Shown here: positions 44,213-57,433 of the stretch, in pieces
Layout of the letters: each line of letters opens with the position of its first letter
Position numbering within the stretch: the stretch's first letter is position 1
Assembly (NCBI GenBank): GCA_029706075.1
Contig: JAINUG010000055.1
Location: 248,001 to 312,000 of the forward strand
Source: Aldrovandia affinis
Taxonomy: Eukaryota; Chordata; Actinopteri; Notacanthiformes; Halosauridae
Reading direction: 5' to 3'
Length of the DNA: 64,000 bases
The notes under the pieces: generated by a model
Databases searched by the model: none
What the model was told of the DNA's origin: nothing
Seen by the model: the letters and a program-made list of their open reading frames with translations, nothing else
Position numbers and translations under genes: made by a program

Positions 44213-47200
44213 GTGCTGATATGTGTGTACAATGAGTGGACTGGGGGAGAACTCCTTGGAGCCGCTGTGCTCTGACCGGAAACGCAAGCTCTCTACCTGT
44301 GACACACCTGGCCTCGGGTGGGTATTTACCTCCTTACACACCGCCCACCTGCTGACAACAGTCATGACACATATACCCCCCCCCCTCGATCACTTCTTGT
44401 TTCTTCACTGATCTGATTCCAAGTTGGAACACTGCAGCATTGGGTAAATAATACATCTGTTTATATGTCAATCAAGACTGTGGTGAATTAGAAAACACCA
44501 CAAGAAAACACCAAAAGAACCACATGCTTTTTGGGGGGGGAAAAAATCTGCTTGGCAGTTTTTCCTGTCTCCAAAGTTAGAGGGTTGGGGACAATCCGAT
44601 TTCAGTGCAGTCAATTCATAAATAAATTCTAATTAAATTAATGAATTGAAAAATGGCCGTAATGTTGTAAGAGGATTTTTCAATAAATAGTTGAATTTCA
44701 GTGGAATTGAGCCCAACTCTGTTGTAATTTGGTTACTTACTCAGTATCCAACACACTGAGAGCCTTGGCTTTCATGCTGAAGCTGGACCACATGGCTGTT
44801 CGTGTCACAATGTTTTGTTGTGAGAATGTATTTTTTATGTTGGCTAAAAAATAGTTTGAGCCTCTAAAGTTATTTGACATTTGATGGGCTTATTTTATTC
44901 ATTAAAATCCTCCCATTTTCAATGTTTGTTACCTCAGTCCTGTTTGTATACATATTGAGAAGTTGTGTTCGGGTTTTCCTCTGTAGGTGCGATAAGAGGA
45001 GGCGGGAACAGGAGACCAAGTACATTGAGGAGCTGGCCGAGCTGATCTCCGCGAACCTCAGTGACATCGACAATTTCAACGTGAAGCCAGACAAGTGCGC
45101 CATCCTCAAAGAGACGGTGCGGCAGATCCGACTGATCAAGGAGCAAGGTAGGGGTCTTTAGCGCCCCCTTTCTGCTTTTTCAAAATCACTTTTAGCACAA
45201 TTTTGATCAATAAAAAACCCCCCCAAAAAAACCCAACTATATTCCCCAGTTTGGAATGTCCAATGGTATTAGCAGGCCCATCCCACTGCTGCAGTGTCCT
45301 CCGTCGGCAGTTGTTTTCACTCCGCAGTCCACCAGCTGAGCAGTACAGTCATTGTGTGTGAGGAGCACACATTATGGGCTGCAGGTGAGGATGTGATGAC
45401 GGTTCTCAGTCTACGCCGTCTCTGTAGGGAGGGGGAAGAGCTGTGACTTTGTGGAGAAGGGTCCCCATGGTTACAGGAAGTGAATAATAATTTAATAATT
45501 GAAACTGCACACTTTTTCCTTTCATTCTCTCGCTCTAAAGCTTCTCTCATTGTTTTTATTTTGATCATACTGCCCTTATCCTGTCACGGTACCAGACAAG
45601 CACACCCTGCCCCACCGTTCTCACCTCCGCTGAACCAGCTGGCTTATTATACTCCTTTCCTACTGAAGAGCTGGAACCAGGCTGGCTTATTATACCCCTT
45701 TCTCACTGTAGAGCTGGAACCAGGCTGGCTCATTATACCCCTTTCCCACTGTAGAGCTGGAACCAGGCTGTCTCTGTATACCCCTTTCCCACTGTAGAGC
45801 TGGAACCAGGCTGTCTCTGTATACCCCCTTCTCCACTGTAGAAATGAACCAGGCTGGCTCTGTATACCCCTTTCCCACTGCGAGTAGAATAAAATGAACA
45901 TCAATATTCTGATTAAAATAGTCATGATTTGGCATTTGGAAGACCTACCCCCAAGTCTTACTATCAAATGATATCATGTTTTGATGACAAACTTGTCTAT
46001 TCTGTCTATGAATGAGCTTCTGAATAGTGCTGCCAACCAATAGTTGGTTTCTCATATTGGAGCAAGTTAGGGAGAGGGAAGCAGAGAGACTTTTATTTAT
46101 TTATTATTATTTATTTATTTATTGGCTGTGAGGCTGGAACCCATTTTTTGTTTAGCCTCTGATGAAAGCGTCATGTGCCATAACTAGGTGATGATCCGAA
46201 AAACTCACACTTACAGAAATGACATTCACTCCAAGACCTGGGGAGAACAACACTGCCACCCACCAATTCCACCACCACAGGTGGCGCCGCTGGCTGCGAA
46301 GAGGCTAAATCCTCCCCTACACCTCCCGTTTCTGTCTGCGTCCTCTCCCCAGATGCAGTCTTCCTCAGTACACTCTTTTTGCCCACTGTGCCCTCTTCCC
46401 CTTTAAACCCTGTCTTTGTTGACCTTCTAACTTTTTCCTCGCCTGAGCCCAAAGCTGATACACTATCGTCAGGTGGAGCGTCATTCCCAACCACCACTGT
46501 ACTCACCCCAGGCGCCTCTGACATTTCCCCCGTATCCTGCTTCTCTCCCTCATTATCACTCTCCATAGCTCGTTCGCCGCTTGCTGTATCCGTCTCCAGC
46601 CTCGCCTCCTGGGGCTCCCCACCAGAACCCCCCTCCTGGGGCTGGGCCTTGTGTGGGCAAGCGAAGCTTTGGTGCCCGATATCTCCGCACTCAAAACAAC
46701 GCAAACTGTCAGTCGAAGCAAACACCACGTACGAGTTTTCTCCACGAGTTTCTGCAGCAAAAGGTTATATCAAGGGACTGATCATTGTTGTTTAAAAACA
46801 TAACAACTTGTCTTCTAAAAGACAACACGTTTCACCGCTGTGCTTTTACATCCCAGCGGAATCATTTTTAGGGAGCTGGCAAATTTCTCAAACCACAACA
46901 ATTCCCTTCCTATCACCTCGTTCTTTATAAACAGAGGTACGTTCGAAACCACCACTTCTGTTGCTGGCGCTGACAGAGGGGTAACAGGCACAAAAATTCC
47001 CTTGATATAGATGAAGATGTGCTCACAGCCCACCTGTTCCCTGACCACGAGCAACACGTCCTCCACTGTCGCACCGCTCTCTGGCATGCACCTGAAGCCA
47101 TAACGGAGAGAGAGCGAGAGATCCTTAGAAGGAACGTAGTTTCTTAGTATGAGCATAAAGTAGTTCTCTGAGTGATCAAGATGCCAGGAGAGGGAAGGGC

Positions 47201-50200
47201 TGAAGGCACTAATTGATGACCCATTGGCCCATTGCACATGCTCAGTTCCACACTGATCTGCACATGCTCAGTTCCACACACTCCTTTCCCTGTTGCACAC
47301 ACTGCATTACAACTCATGGCATCATGATCACTTCTCCAACAGGGTAGTCTCTATTCATCTGACTGTTGGTGTGATTGTCATTTTTGATTGTGGAATATTG
47401 AAGAATCTTGAATGGCGGTAATCACCCAGGGACTGGGTAACAAGGACATGATTTGTGTTTGCTCCATCCAGGGAAAGCCTCCTCCAATGACGATGACGTC
47501 CAGAAAGCCGACGTGTCCTCCACGGGCCAGGGGGTCATCGACAAGGACCATCTGGGGCCACTGCTGCTTCAGGTGAGCCTGGGTCAGGGGTCATGGGAAA
47601 GTGGTCAATTGAAACCGGGGACAAGGCTGGGTACGCGTGGAACAGGAAACCTACATTCCTCTGCAGGCCTTTTTGACCAATCACCGCTATAGTGTCATTA
47701 TATTAACTGTATTCTGTTCTGTTCCATAAGGCAGGGCTGTTCAATTTCAGGCCTCGAGGGCCGCAGGGTCTGCAAGCATTTGCTCCAACTGTAACGGACT
47801 TGTTACTGCCTGCAGCGAGTTTCGAACCGAGGATCTCGACGCGACAAAAGAGTAATTTAGCCCGCTGAGCTAAAGACTCAAGTCTCTACCTCCGGGAACT
47901 AATCACACTCTTATCGACGTCACATTCTGTAGTGGACACTCACATACCAGAACTCATCCGCTACACAACCACCGACTACGCTACCTAATTTCACTGATTA
48001 GCTGAGCTCCTGGACCAAGGATCAGGTTGGAGTAAATACCTGCAGACACTGTGGCCCCCGAGGCCTGGAATTGAACAGCCCTGCCTTATGCAATAGAACA
48101 GAATTCTGGAATAGAAGAGAACTGTTCAACTACAGGCCTGGAGTTGAATAGCCTTGCCATAAGGAGCCCTGCATAATCAGTGATTGGAGAGTAGGGGTTC
48201 AGGTGGAGCTTGCCTGTTTGAACCAATCATAGTGCTTTGATTCTGATTCAGTTTAGTTTAACCCCCTGAGGTCGACTGGATCGCCGACGATCCGAGCAGC
48301 AATAAAAGTATATTACTATTTCTAACGTCGCAAGATTTTATCATACACACGCGGCAAAAACATTCAGAAACCTTAGAATCGCGACCTTCCGATTTGAGCA
48401 CTGGCAAATAACATGAGATTTTTTTTATTAGGTTAATTAGACCAAAAGTAAACCTTGCCTTTCACTCTCTGTTTTACTTGGAAGTACCGTCCCCCTTCTA
48501 TTGACATGGTAACTAGGTGCTAGTTTCAGGGAGGGGCGTGGGGCCATGTGTGAAATCGCTGTGTAAACAAATACAATGTCCCGACATTATATAGCCTAGC
48601 ATCTTGTCTGTGTTTACGGTTGCGATCTGCCAGCAACAGACTGTATGCTGATATTTATTTTATTTCCCATGTTTTCAAATACTCGTGAAAATATATTAAT
48701 TCCGCGTCTTGTGACGCTATACGGAAACAATCAGAATCATTGCGGACTGCTGCGAATAATTAACGGGAGGATATTTAATCAGCTGGCATTCTGTTTCGGC
48801 ACTTGGACATTATCTAGCTTAGCTTGATAATACCTATTGTGATGAATGTTTCTTGCCTCTCGAGAACTTGTTTGTTCGTGTGCTTATTGTTGTTTAGATT
48901 CCCAGTGTTTAGTTTATTACGAGTTTTTGGATACGTTTTGTTTGTTCCTGATCGTTGGTTATTTTGTTTTGTTTTGTTTGTCTTTCCGTGTCTTCGCAGA
49001 CACGGATTTTGCTTTCGTTTTCCTACAGACGTTTAAAGATAAATATCTTAAACCCAGAAAACGGGCTACTTTTGATCATGTGCCTGTGCCCACTACCAAA
49101 CAGACTCTGGATGTTGGCAAACTGGCTTCTGTTGGTCACAAGAAATGCTTACTCTGATGGCTTTTGTCTTTGTCTGATGGCCTTTGAGAGAGAGATGGCC
49201 CATCTGACAGATCTTACAGGTGTGGATCATGAATATTCAGGAAATTAGCATATAGCCCTCCCACAGCCTGAAATAAATTTGACCAGTTCTGATAAAAACA
49301 GGTTTTTAGCTATTTAGATCTCAGATGTGCTAAACTATTTTGACATCCTTACATAACCAAGACCTTGATGAACAAACGCATATTGGCAAAACAATTCGTC
49401 ACTAGTTTAGTGTGTGCTTTCACAACTTTTGTGACGGCAGAAAAATGGCATGTGTGTTTGTAGATCTATTTACAAGCTGCATATGATACTGACCAAACTA
49501 TTGAAGGCATATAAATTCAAGATTCAAGATTCAAGATTTTTATTTGTCACATACACACACGGGGTGTGCAGTGAAATGAAAAGTGGCAATGCTCAACGAA
49601 AAAGTACAAAAGGGCAACAGTACACAGTATTTACAGTAAAAGACAATAGAATTGAATGAATTATTACAATAATTACAATAATTACAGCAACACAATAATA
49701 TATATATAATCATTACAATAAGAGCTCTTATATAAAAAAACAACACAATATATACAGTAAGAGCACTTGGAAATGGAGGGGAAACATACTATAAATTATG
49801 TGTAGTCATTAAGTGTGTGTGTGCTGTGTGATTGTCCTTCAAATTAAAATGTCAAACACTTTGGAGTAAGTGTGTGTTAAGTTGATGAAATTGAGATAAA
49901 TATCAGACCACACCAAAATCACAAAGCCTCTCTGAGCTAAGCACGGACCTCAGGGGGTTAATATGGCTCTGCCGCCCCTAGACCATCGCTTTAAATGGAT
50001 GCCGTGAACCCAAGTCTATTTCACGGCTTTATTGGTGTTCTTCCTCCTGTTCAGGCTCTGGATGGCTTCTTGTTTGTTGTCAACCGGGATGGCAGCATTG
50101 TGTTCGTGTCCGATAATGTGACGCAGTACCTGCAGTACAAACAGGAGGAGCTGATCAGCACCAGCGTCTACAGCATCCTGCACGAGGACGACCGCGACGA

Positions 50201-53200
50201 GTTCCACAAGAACCTGCCCAAGACCAACCGTAAGAGTGCTCACACACACACACGCTCACACGCCTACGAGCTCACACATGGTCACACACACAAACTGACA
50301 CACACGCGTATATCATTCTTCTCAAGTTCATGCTGGATTAACAAATGTATGTGTGTGCCCGCACAGTGAACGGCGTGTCTTGGGGTGGTGAAGCACCTCG
50401 GCAGAAGAGCCACACCTTCAACTGCCGCATGCTTGTGAAGTATGGCCATGGGCCGGCAGAGGATGGGGCTGGCAGTCCGCGATATGAGACCATGCAGTGC
50501 TTCGCCCTCACACAGCCCAAAGCCATGATTGAGGAGGGGGAAGGTAAGGTCCACTCTCCTGCTCCTGAGATGAGGCTAGTAACCTGCTCCTGTGATGGGG
50601 ATACTCTCCCCCTCCTGAAAAGCAAGTCAAATGAACGTGTGTGAGAAATGCCGTAGCCAGAAAGCATGATCTTCAAGTATCATCAATGGTTCATGCTAGA
50701 AAATAAACGTATAGCTCCAGTGCTGGATCTGCGTATAATTGACATAATTCACCAGGGTGTTTCTCCACAACAGGAATAACAATAGTGCAAGCACCAGAAT
50801 TTCATCCTCCACCATAAGCAACTAATCAAATGGACGCATTTTGCAAGCTATCTCACTTGTATAATTGCAAACAAATGTGTAGTAGGTACACTACTGGTAA
50901 AAAGTTTTAGAACACCCCCATTTTTCCAGTTTTTACTAAAATGTAATCAGTTCAAGTCCAGTGAATAACCTGAAATGGTACAAAGGTAAACTGCCAAGAG
51001 GTAAAAATTTTTTTAAAAAAGTTTAAGTTACCAAAAATAATGTACATTTCAGAGTTCTAAAAACGGCCCTTTTCAGGGAACAAGTAATGGGTTAACAACT
51101 TACAGCTGTTCTGCAGCAATGGAAGTAAATTAAGCCTTGAAAGTTGATGCAAACAATTCCTACAGGTGTCCCAACTTTTGTTGATTACTTACAAAACCTC
51201 TATCTGTATAAAAGCTGTGTTGGAACAGACTGTTACTACACCCTCTGAAGCATTATTTGGACAATATTGCACTGCAGGAAGTAGTATAGTGCTATCATAA
51301 TGGCGAAAAAAAGGCAATTAATAAAGGAAGACAGACAGACCATTATAACCCTTAAAAGTGTAGGTCTTTCCTTTAGAGAAATTGCAAAGAAGGCCAAGGT
51401 TTCAGTGAGTACAGTTTCCTACACCATCAAAAGGCACTTGGAAACTGGAGGAAACTCTGACAGGAAGTGGTCTGGCAGACCGAAAGCCACAACAAAATCA
51501 GATGACAAGTTTATGAGAGTCAACAGCTTGCGTGATAGGCGGCTCACAGGACAACAGCTTCAAGCACAGCTTAACACTGGTCGAAGTAAGGAAGTCTCAG
51601 TTTCAACTGTGAAGAGAAGACTTCAAGCTGCATGTTTGACAGGTTGAGTGGCAGTAAGAAAGCCATTGCTAAGATGGCAAAATAAGAAAAAGAGGCTTGC
51701 CTGAGCCATGAAGCACCGCCAGTGGACTACTGAAGAATGGAAGAAGGTCTTATGGACCGATGAATCAAAATGTGAAATCTTCGGTTCATCACGCCGGGTT
51801 TTTGTACGATGTTGAGTAGGCGAAAGGATGGTTCCTCAGTGTGTGACACCAACTGTCAAACATGGAGGAGGAAGCGTGATGGTCTGGGGCTCTTTTGCTG
51901 GATCCAGAGTCGGCAACTTGCACAGAGGGACTGGCACCCTGAACCAAAAGGGCTACCACAGCATTTTGCAGCGCCATGCAATACCCTCTGGTCTACGCCT
52001 AGTTGGTCAGGGGTTCATCCTACAGCAAGATAATGACCCAAAACATACCTCCAGGCTATGTCAGAACTACCTTAGAAGAAAAGAACAAGACGGTAGGCTT
52101 CAAATCATGGAAGGGCCAGCATAGTCTCCAGACTTAAACCCCATCGAGCTGGTTTGGGATGAACTGGACAGAAGGGTGAAAGCAAAGCAACCTTCAAGTG
52201 CAACACATTTATGGGACTTATGCAACCGTGTTGGGAAGAACCTTCCGAACAATATTTGATTTCCATTGTAGAAGGAATGCCACGAGTGTGTTCGGCTGTT
52301 GTATCTGCAAAAGGTGGCTACTTTGATGAGTCAAACATTTTGATGACATTTTGTTAAACAAAACGATTCCATTAATTCTTTTTTTATCTGCAATTGTTTA
52401 TTTGTTCTATGCTTTAATTTCAGAGTACATTGAAACATTAAACTGTGTAAATTTCAATAAAAACTGGAAAAATGGAGGTGTTCTAAAACCTTTGACCAGT
52501 AGTGTATGTGCAGGCAGTACAAGAAAAGTTCTGTAAAAGTTCAGTAGTAACTTGACCAGCAGGTGAGACTCCCAACCAGTTAAAATCTGAAACCTGCCAC
52601 ACTGAGTCGCAATGAAATGGCACAGTTGCAGCTCAAGGCAATGCATCCTTCTCCCTCTGCAGACCTACCGTCCTGCATGATCTGTGTGGCGCGACGCATT
52701 ACTGCAGTGGAGCGGACAGAGAGTTTCAACACCAAGCACGAGCTTTCAGGTGAGCCCCCTCACTCCTCCGCAGTCCCGAGGTGGCCCTAGATGGCGCTCC
52801 AGCCTGCCGAGTGCAGAGCTCTCTAAATGTGGTGTCCCGTGGCAGGCAAGCTGATCCAGATTGATCCGAACTCGCTGCGTGCGTCCATGCGCCCGGGCTG
52901 GGAGGACCTTATCCGGAGGTGCATCCAGATGTTCCTGCACCACAGCGAGGGCCAGCCCTGGTCCCATAAGCGCCACTACCAAGAGGGTATGTCCGTCAGC
53001 TCTGCTTCTGGTGCTTTTGGGTTGTGATGGGAGGTTCCAGTGCCAGCACACACTGCAACAATCTCCAGAACCTCATAATTTATTTGTCTACATCCCTTTC
53101 TGAATGTTCAGAATGAGAAGGCAAGTCAACACAACAATGGCAGATACTGAATATTCCATGTTTGGCACACAAAGCTTAATATGTGTTCAGTAAATGCGAT

Positions 53201-56200
53201 GTCTTTCACTGTTCCTTGGAGTTCCCTTAGACGGCTGGGGGTTCATTAGCTAAATTAGTTCAATATATGTATTCATTTAGACTCACATTTCCCCAAATGC
53301 AGTACTGCATACCAAGCCCTGGAGCATACGTGTATGTGCAGTCTTCAGCTGTATACATATATATTTTTTAAACACACCCTGGCCTTCCAGATAATGCTTT
53401 TGACACATAATATGTTTTATGTTTTGGAACTTGCCCCAGCAAAGCCTGGATAACCACTGTGGAGTGTTTATGACTGGCGTGAGAGACCCACCTGTAATGA
53501 TTTGAGACACCATATGGTGTTTGTGATTGGCTGGTTTAAGTTGATCAGACTGCTTTGCGCTCCACAACAAGGCATTTTCATTGGTAGTAGTAGCCACCTG
53601 CTCTGTTCATATGGGTCTTCATTTGATAATATATAATATATGCCATTTAGTAGACGCTTTTATCCAAAGCGACTTACAGTAGTGAATGCACACATTTTCA
53701 GTATATGTGGCCCCAGTGGGGATGACAGGATTGGAGTCACTTGCACAAAACGGTTGATGTGGGGACATGCAGAAAGCATATAAAATTTGTTCAGACTGTT
53801 GGCCTATTCAGGGCTTGATCAACACCAATAAAGTAACAGGTGTCGTCGTTATCACTGATGCAGTTGTCATGGTTTCCTTGGCATGTCATGGTATATGTGA
53901 TTGTCATGGTTTCCTCCCGTGTTCTTAGCTTTCATGCAGGGTCACGCCGAGACCCCGCTGTACCGCTTCTCCCTGTCAGACGGCACTCCGGTCACGGCGC
54001 AAACCAAGAGCAAACTGTGGCGCAACCATGTGACCAATGAACCGCAGGGTTTCATATCTACTCACCTGCTTCAGAGGTAAGCGCCTGTCCACCGCAGACA
54101 GACCAAACCAAGTCTGACCGCAACCGCCTCTAAAACGTGGTTCAACTCCGCAGCCTCTGCAGTTGTGTATAGCTGACACATGGCTATGAAACATGTTCAT
54201 GCAACTTCAATGTATGAAATGCAAACATTGGAGCTGCGGGCTTCCCCCCCCCCCTCCATTGCCCAAGAGCGACTCCTGGCCAATCGAGCACCTGTGTTCT
54301 ACCTGCACTGACCACTGGTGGACTGCAGAGTGAAAAGAAGTGGTGGTTGGCAGGACACGCTGGAGTGTGTGCTTGTCTTGCTCTCCTGGACTGACGGAGG
54401 ACAATGCAGCCATTAGACAGGCCTACGAATAAAATTGGAAATTCCACATTGGGAGAAAAAAAGGAAAGAAATCCAAACATTGGCTGCATTAACAGTTCAC
54501 ATATGGGTTTAATATTGTCATACATTGCCCTTGCCATAAACGGTGATAAACACTGCTGGTTAAAGATGTAAGCACAAACTTAGTTAGTGCATTTACCTTG
54601 CTCTGTTTCAGGGAGCAGAACGGATATCGCACCAACCAGGGTGGCATGAGGCCGCAGGGCATGGTGAACACCAACTCTAATGCCCAGCCTGGGGGAGGCG
54701 TGGCAATGGGTGGGAACAGAGCCTATGGCATGAATGAGCAGGGTGGCATTGGCCAGATGGGCAGCGGCACGTATGGCGGCGGGAACAGGATGGTGCAGAT
54801 TAATCAGATGAATCCCATGAATCAGATGAATCCCATGAATCAGAACAATCCCATGAATCCCATGAATCCTATGAATCAGGTGAATCCCATGAATCAGATG
54901 AATCCAATGAATCCGATGAATCCAATGAATCAGATGAGCCACCCTGGCCCTGGCATGCAGCAGCAGCAGCCCCAGCCCTCGTTCCAGTGCGGAGGCTACG
55001 GCCTGGGCATGAACAGCCCCTCCCAGGGTATCCCAGGCATGAATGCTCCCCAGCAGAACCTCATGGTCTCCCCCAGAATGCGAGGCAGCCCCAAAATGCC
55101 AGCCAGCCAGTTCTCTCCAGGAGGTATGTGGGGAATGGTCTCTTACAAATTCAACCTGATCGCTCTTTCTCCCTTTCTTGTCTCTATTTTATTCCTCAAA
55201 CACATTTGCAAATCCGACTGAGGATGGAAATGCATTATTTTGGCTTCAACTGTAAGAAACAGTATGGAGTATTTGTATTCACTCACTCACTGACTCATTG
55301 ACTCCCTAACTTCACTGTCTTACTAACTCACTCACTCAGCTGATATTTCCACGTGCATGCATTAGAAACACTTTATTCAAATGTCTTTCCTTCTCCACAG
55401 AGATTCATGTGTGTGTTTCTTGTGTGTTTCTGCCCCAGGAATGCCCTCTCCAATGGGCCCGGGCAGTGCTGGGGGTGTGGGCGGAGGAGGTGGCGGCGTA
55501 GGGGGTGGAGGCAGCAGCACGTTCTCCAGCAGCTCGTTAAATGCCCTGCAGGCCATCAGCGAGGGCGTGGGCAGCGCCCTGTCCTCCGCCCTGACCTCGC
55601 CCACCCACAAATCCGACAGTTCGCCTGGCCTCGGCCCCTCCCAGCAGCAGCAGCAGAGTCAGTTGGGCAAGTCTGCCGCCACAGACTCCAAAAGCCCCAC
55701 GGACCCACACCACCACCACCATCATCCTCACCAGCACCACCCCCCAACGGCGGACGGAGGTGGGGAGAGGCCCGACAGCCAGGCCGGACAGCCCAGCAGC
55801 AAGGAGAGCGGGGAGGGCGGCATGGCCGTCTCGGAGCCCTCCAGGCGCGTGCTGGACACCAAGGGGCACAAGAAGCTGCTGCAGCTGCTGACATCCCCTA
55901 CAGACGAGCTCGAACTGGGGGGAGGAGGGGGACACCACATGGTCTCTCCCAGAGCCTCCACGCCCTCTGGGCCAGATACCAAGGAGCCCACAGGCTGCAT
56001 CACCAGCCCCACCTCCTTGGGCGTATCCTCCTCTGCCGGTTCGGGGCAGCAGGGAGCAGCGGCACACTATGCCAACTCCCACTCCCTACAGGAGAAGCAC
56101 AAGATCCTTCACAAGCTCCTGCAGAATGGGAACACCCCCGACGAGGTGGCCAAGATCACCGCCGAGGCTACTGGGAAGGTGACCAGTGGAGGGGCGGAGC

Positions 56201-57395
56201 TGGTGGCTGGGGCCATAAAGCAGGAGCAGCACAGTCCCCGGAAGGAAAAGACTCACGCCCTGCTGCACTACCTCCTTAACAAGGATGAGCCCAAGGAGGC
56301 CGCCGACATCCAGCCAAAGGAGGAGCGGGAGGGGAAGGGCACACCGGGAGACTGCAGCAGCGCCTCCACTGACGGCACAGAGAGGAAGGTCAAGACTGAG
56401 CCCCCTGATGAGGTAATTGCACACTGGCCAGCGTCTGTCTGGTTGAACACCTTCCACCTTAACCAATGGTGGCACTCATACCTGCTTATAACACAACATG
56501 CCCAGTCCATCGCAGTGTCAGCGTGTTGTTTTTCTTCCCTTTTCATGCTAACGTAGCTATCACAGATCAACTTTTTTCAGCCCTTCGTTTCATGCACATA
56601 CGTGTGTCTGCGTGTCTCTGCGTGTGTATATACACCCCGCTATATATGTTTATATGTGTTCTCTGTGTCCTCCCAGTTGAATAGCCTGGAGACAATCCTC
56701 GGAGGCCTCAGGAACACAGGCTCCAGGTTTTACTCAGAGCCAGGAATGGGAGGGGCCAGTGAAGGAGGGAGCAAGCAGGGGGCTTGCCTGGAGGACTGCG
56801 TGCACGGTAGGAAAGGGGTGGGGCACATCAGCGCATCTCTCTGTTTGAGGTCTGTTCGTTTGTGTCCCTCTCAGTGCATGCTTATGCAGGCCTGCTGTCA
56901 GTTTGAGCTTTTTAACAAGCAAGGGACAAAGCAGTGCATGGGATTATGGACAGGACTCGATTTGTGTCCAGAAGGATGCAGCTTCATATCACATTCAAAG
57001 AAAGGGAATGCTTTAATAATGCTCTTTTGGATACACACATATAAATATAAAACATATAAAATAAAAATGTGTGTGTATACATGTCTGTATATAAGTCCAG
57101 GTTTTAATTTCAGACTGTAAGGCAACAAAAGGTGAAATGTTTGAGATGGGGTGTAGACTTTAACCCATTTAGACCTAAAATGCCTGCTAAAAACGCCTAT
57201 TAAAACCTAAGCAATTATTCTACACAACCTCTTAAAACCTGAGGGTTTTCTGGAAAAAATTTCCAAAAAAAAAGCCGACACCAACGTGCACTTCATTTCC
57301 CCCACATCTATTTCAGCGAATCACAGCGCATTTCATTAATCGCAAAATCGAAGCGACCTAAACGTCACTCCAGGTCTTAATGGGTTAAAGGGGTA

Positions 57396-57433
<38 letters not shown>

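Noticed and set aside
45647..45967. 106-codon minus-strand frame with repeated [18 protein letters not shown] units
   Set aside because: A translation of the 43-bp tandem repeat. Its apparent internal repetition only reflects the array; 43 is not a multiple of three, so the units fall into different frames.
47816..47880. A tRNA gene on the minus strand
   Set aside because: The A and B boxes are present, but the acceptor and T stems do not pair, and the segment is inside a mobile element.
54580..54942. Minus-strand His/Ile-rich frame
   Set aside because: Antisense shadow of the Asn-X-Met repeat in coding exon 9.
55400..55438. Alternative acceptor AG at 55400 for ncoa3 coding exon 10
   Set aside because: It would shift the reading frame relative to GMPSPMGPG and the LXXLL boxes.
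55537..56082. 181-codon minus-strand open frame in the same exon
   Set aside because: Antisense shadow of GC-rich coding sequence, with no domain and no splice signals.
55353..56279. 308-codon open frame overlapping ncoa3 coding exon 10
   Set aside because: It is the +1 shadow of the GC-rich LXXLL exon. The true frame is fixed by phase and by the three receptor boxes.
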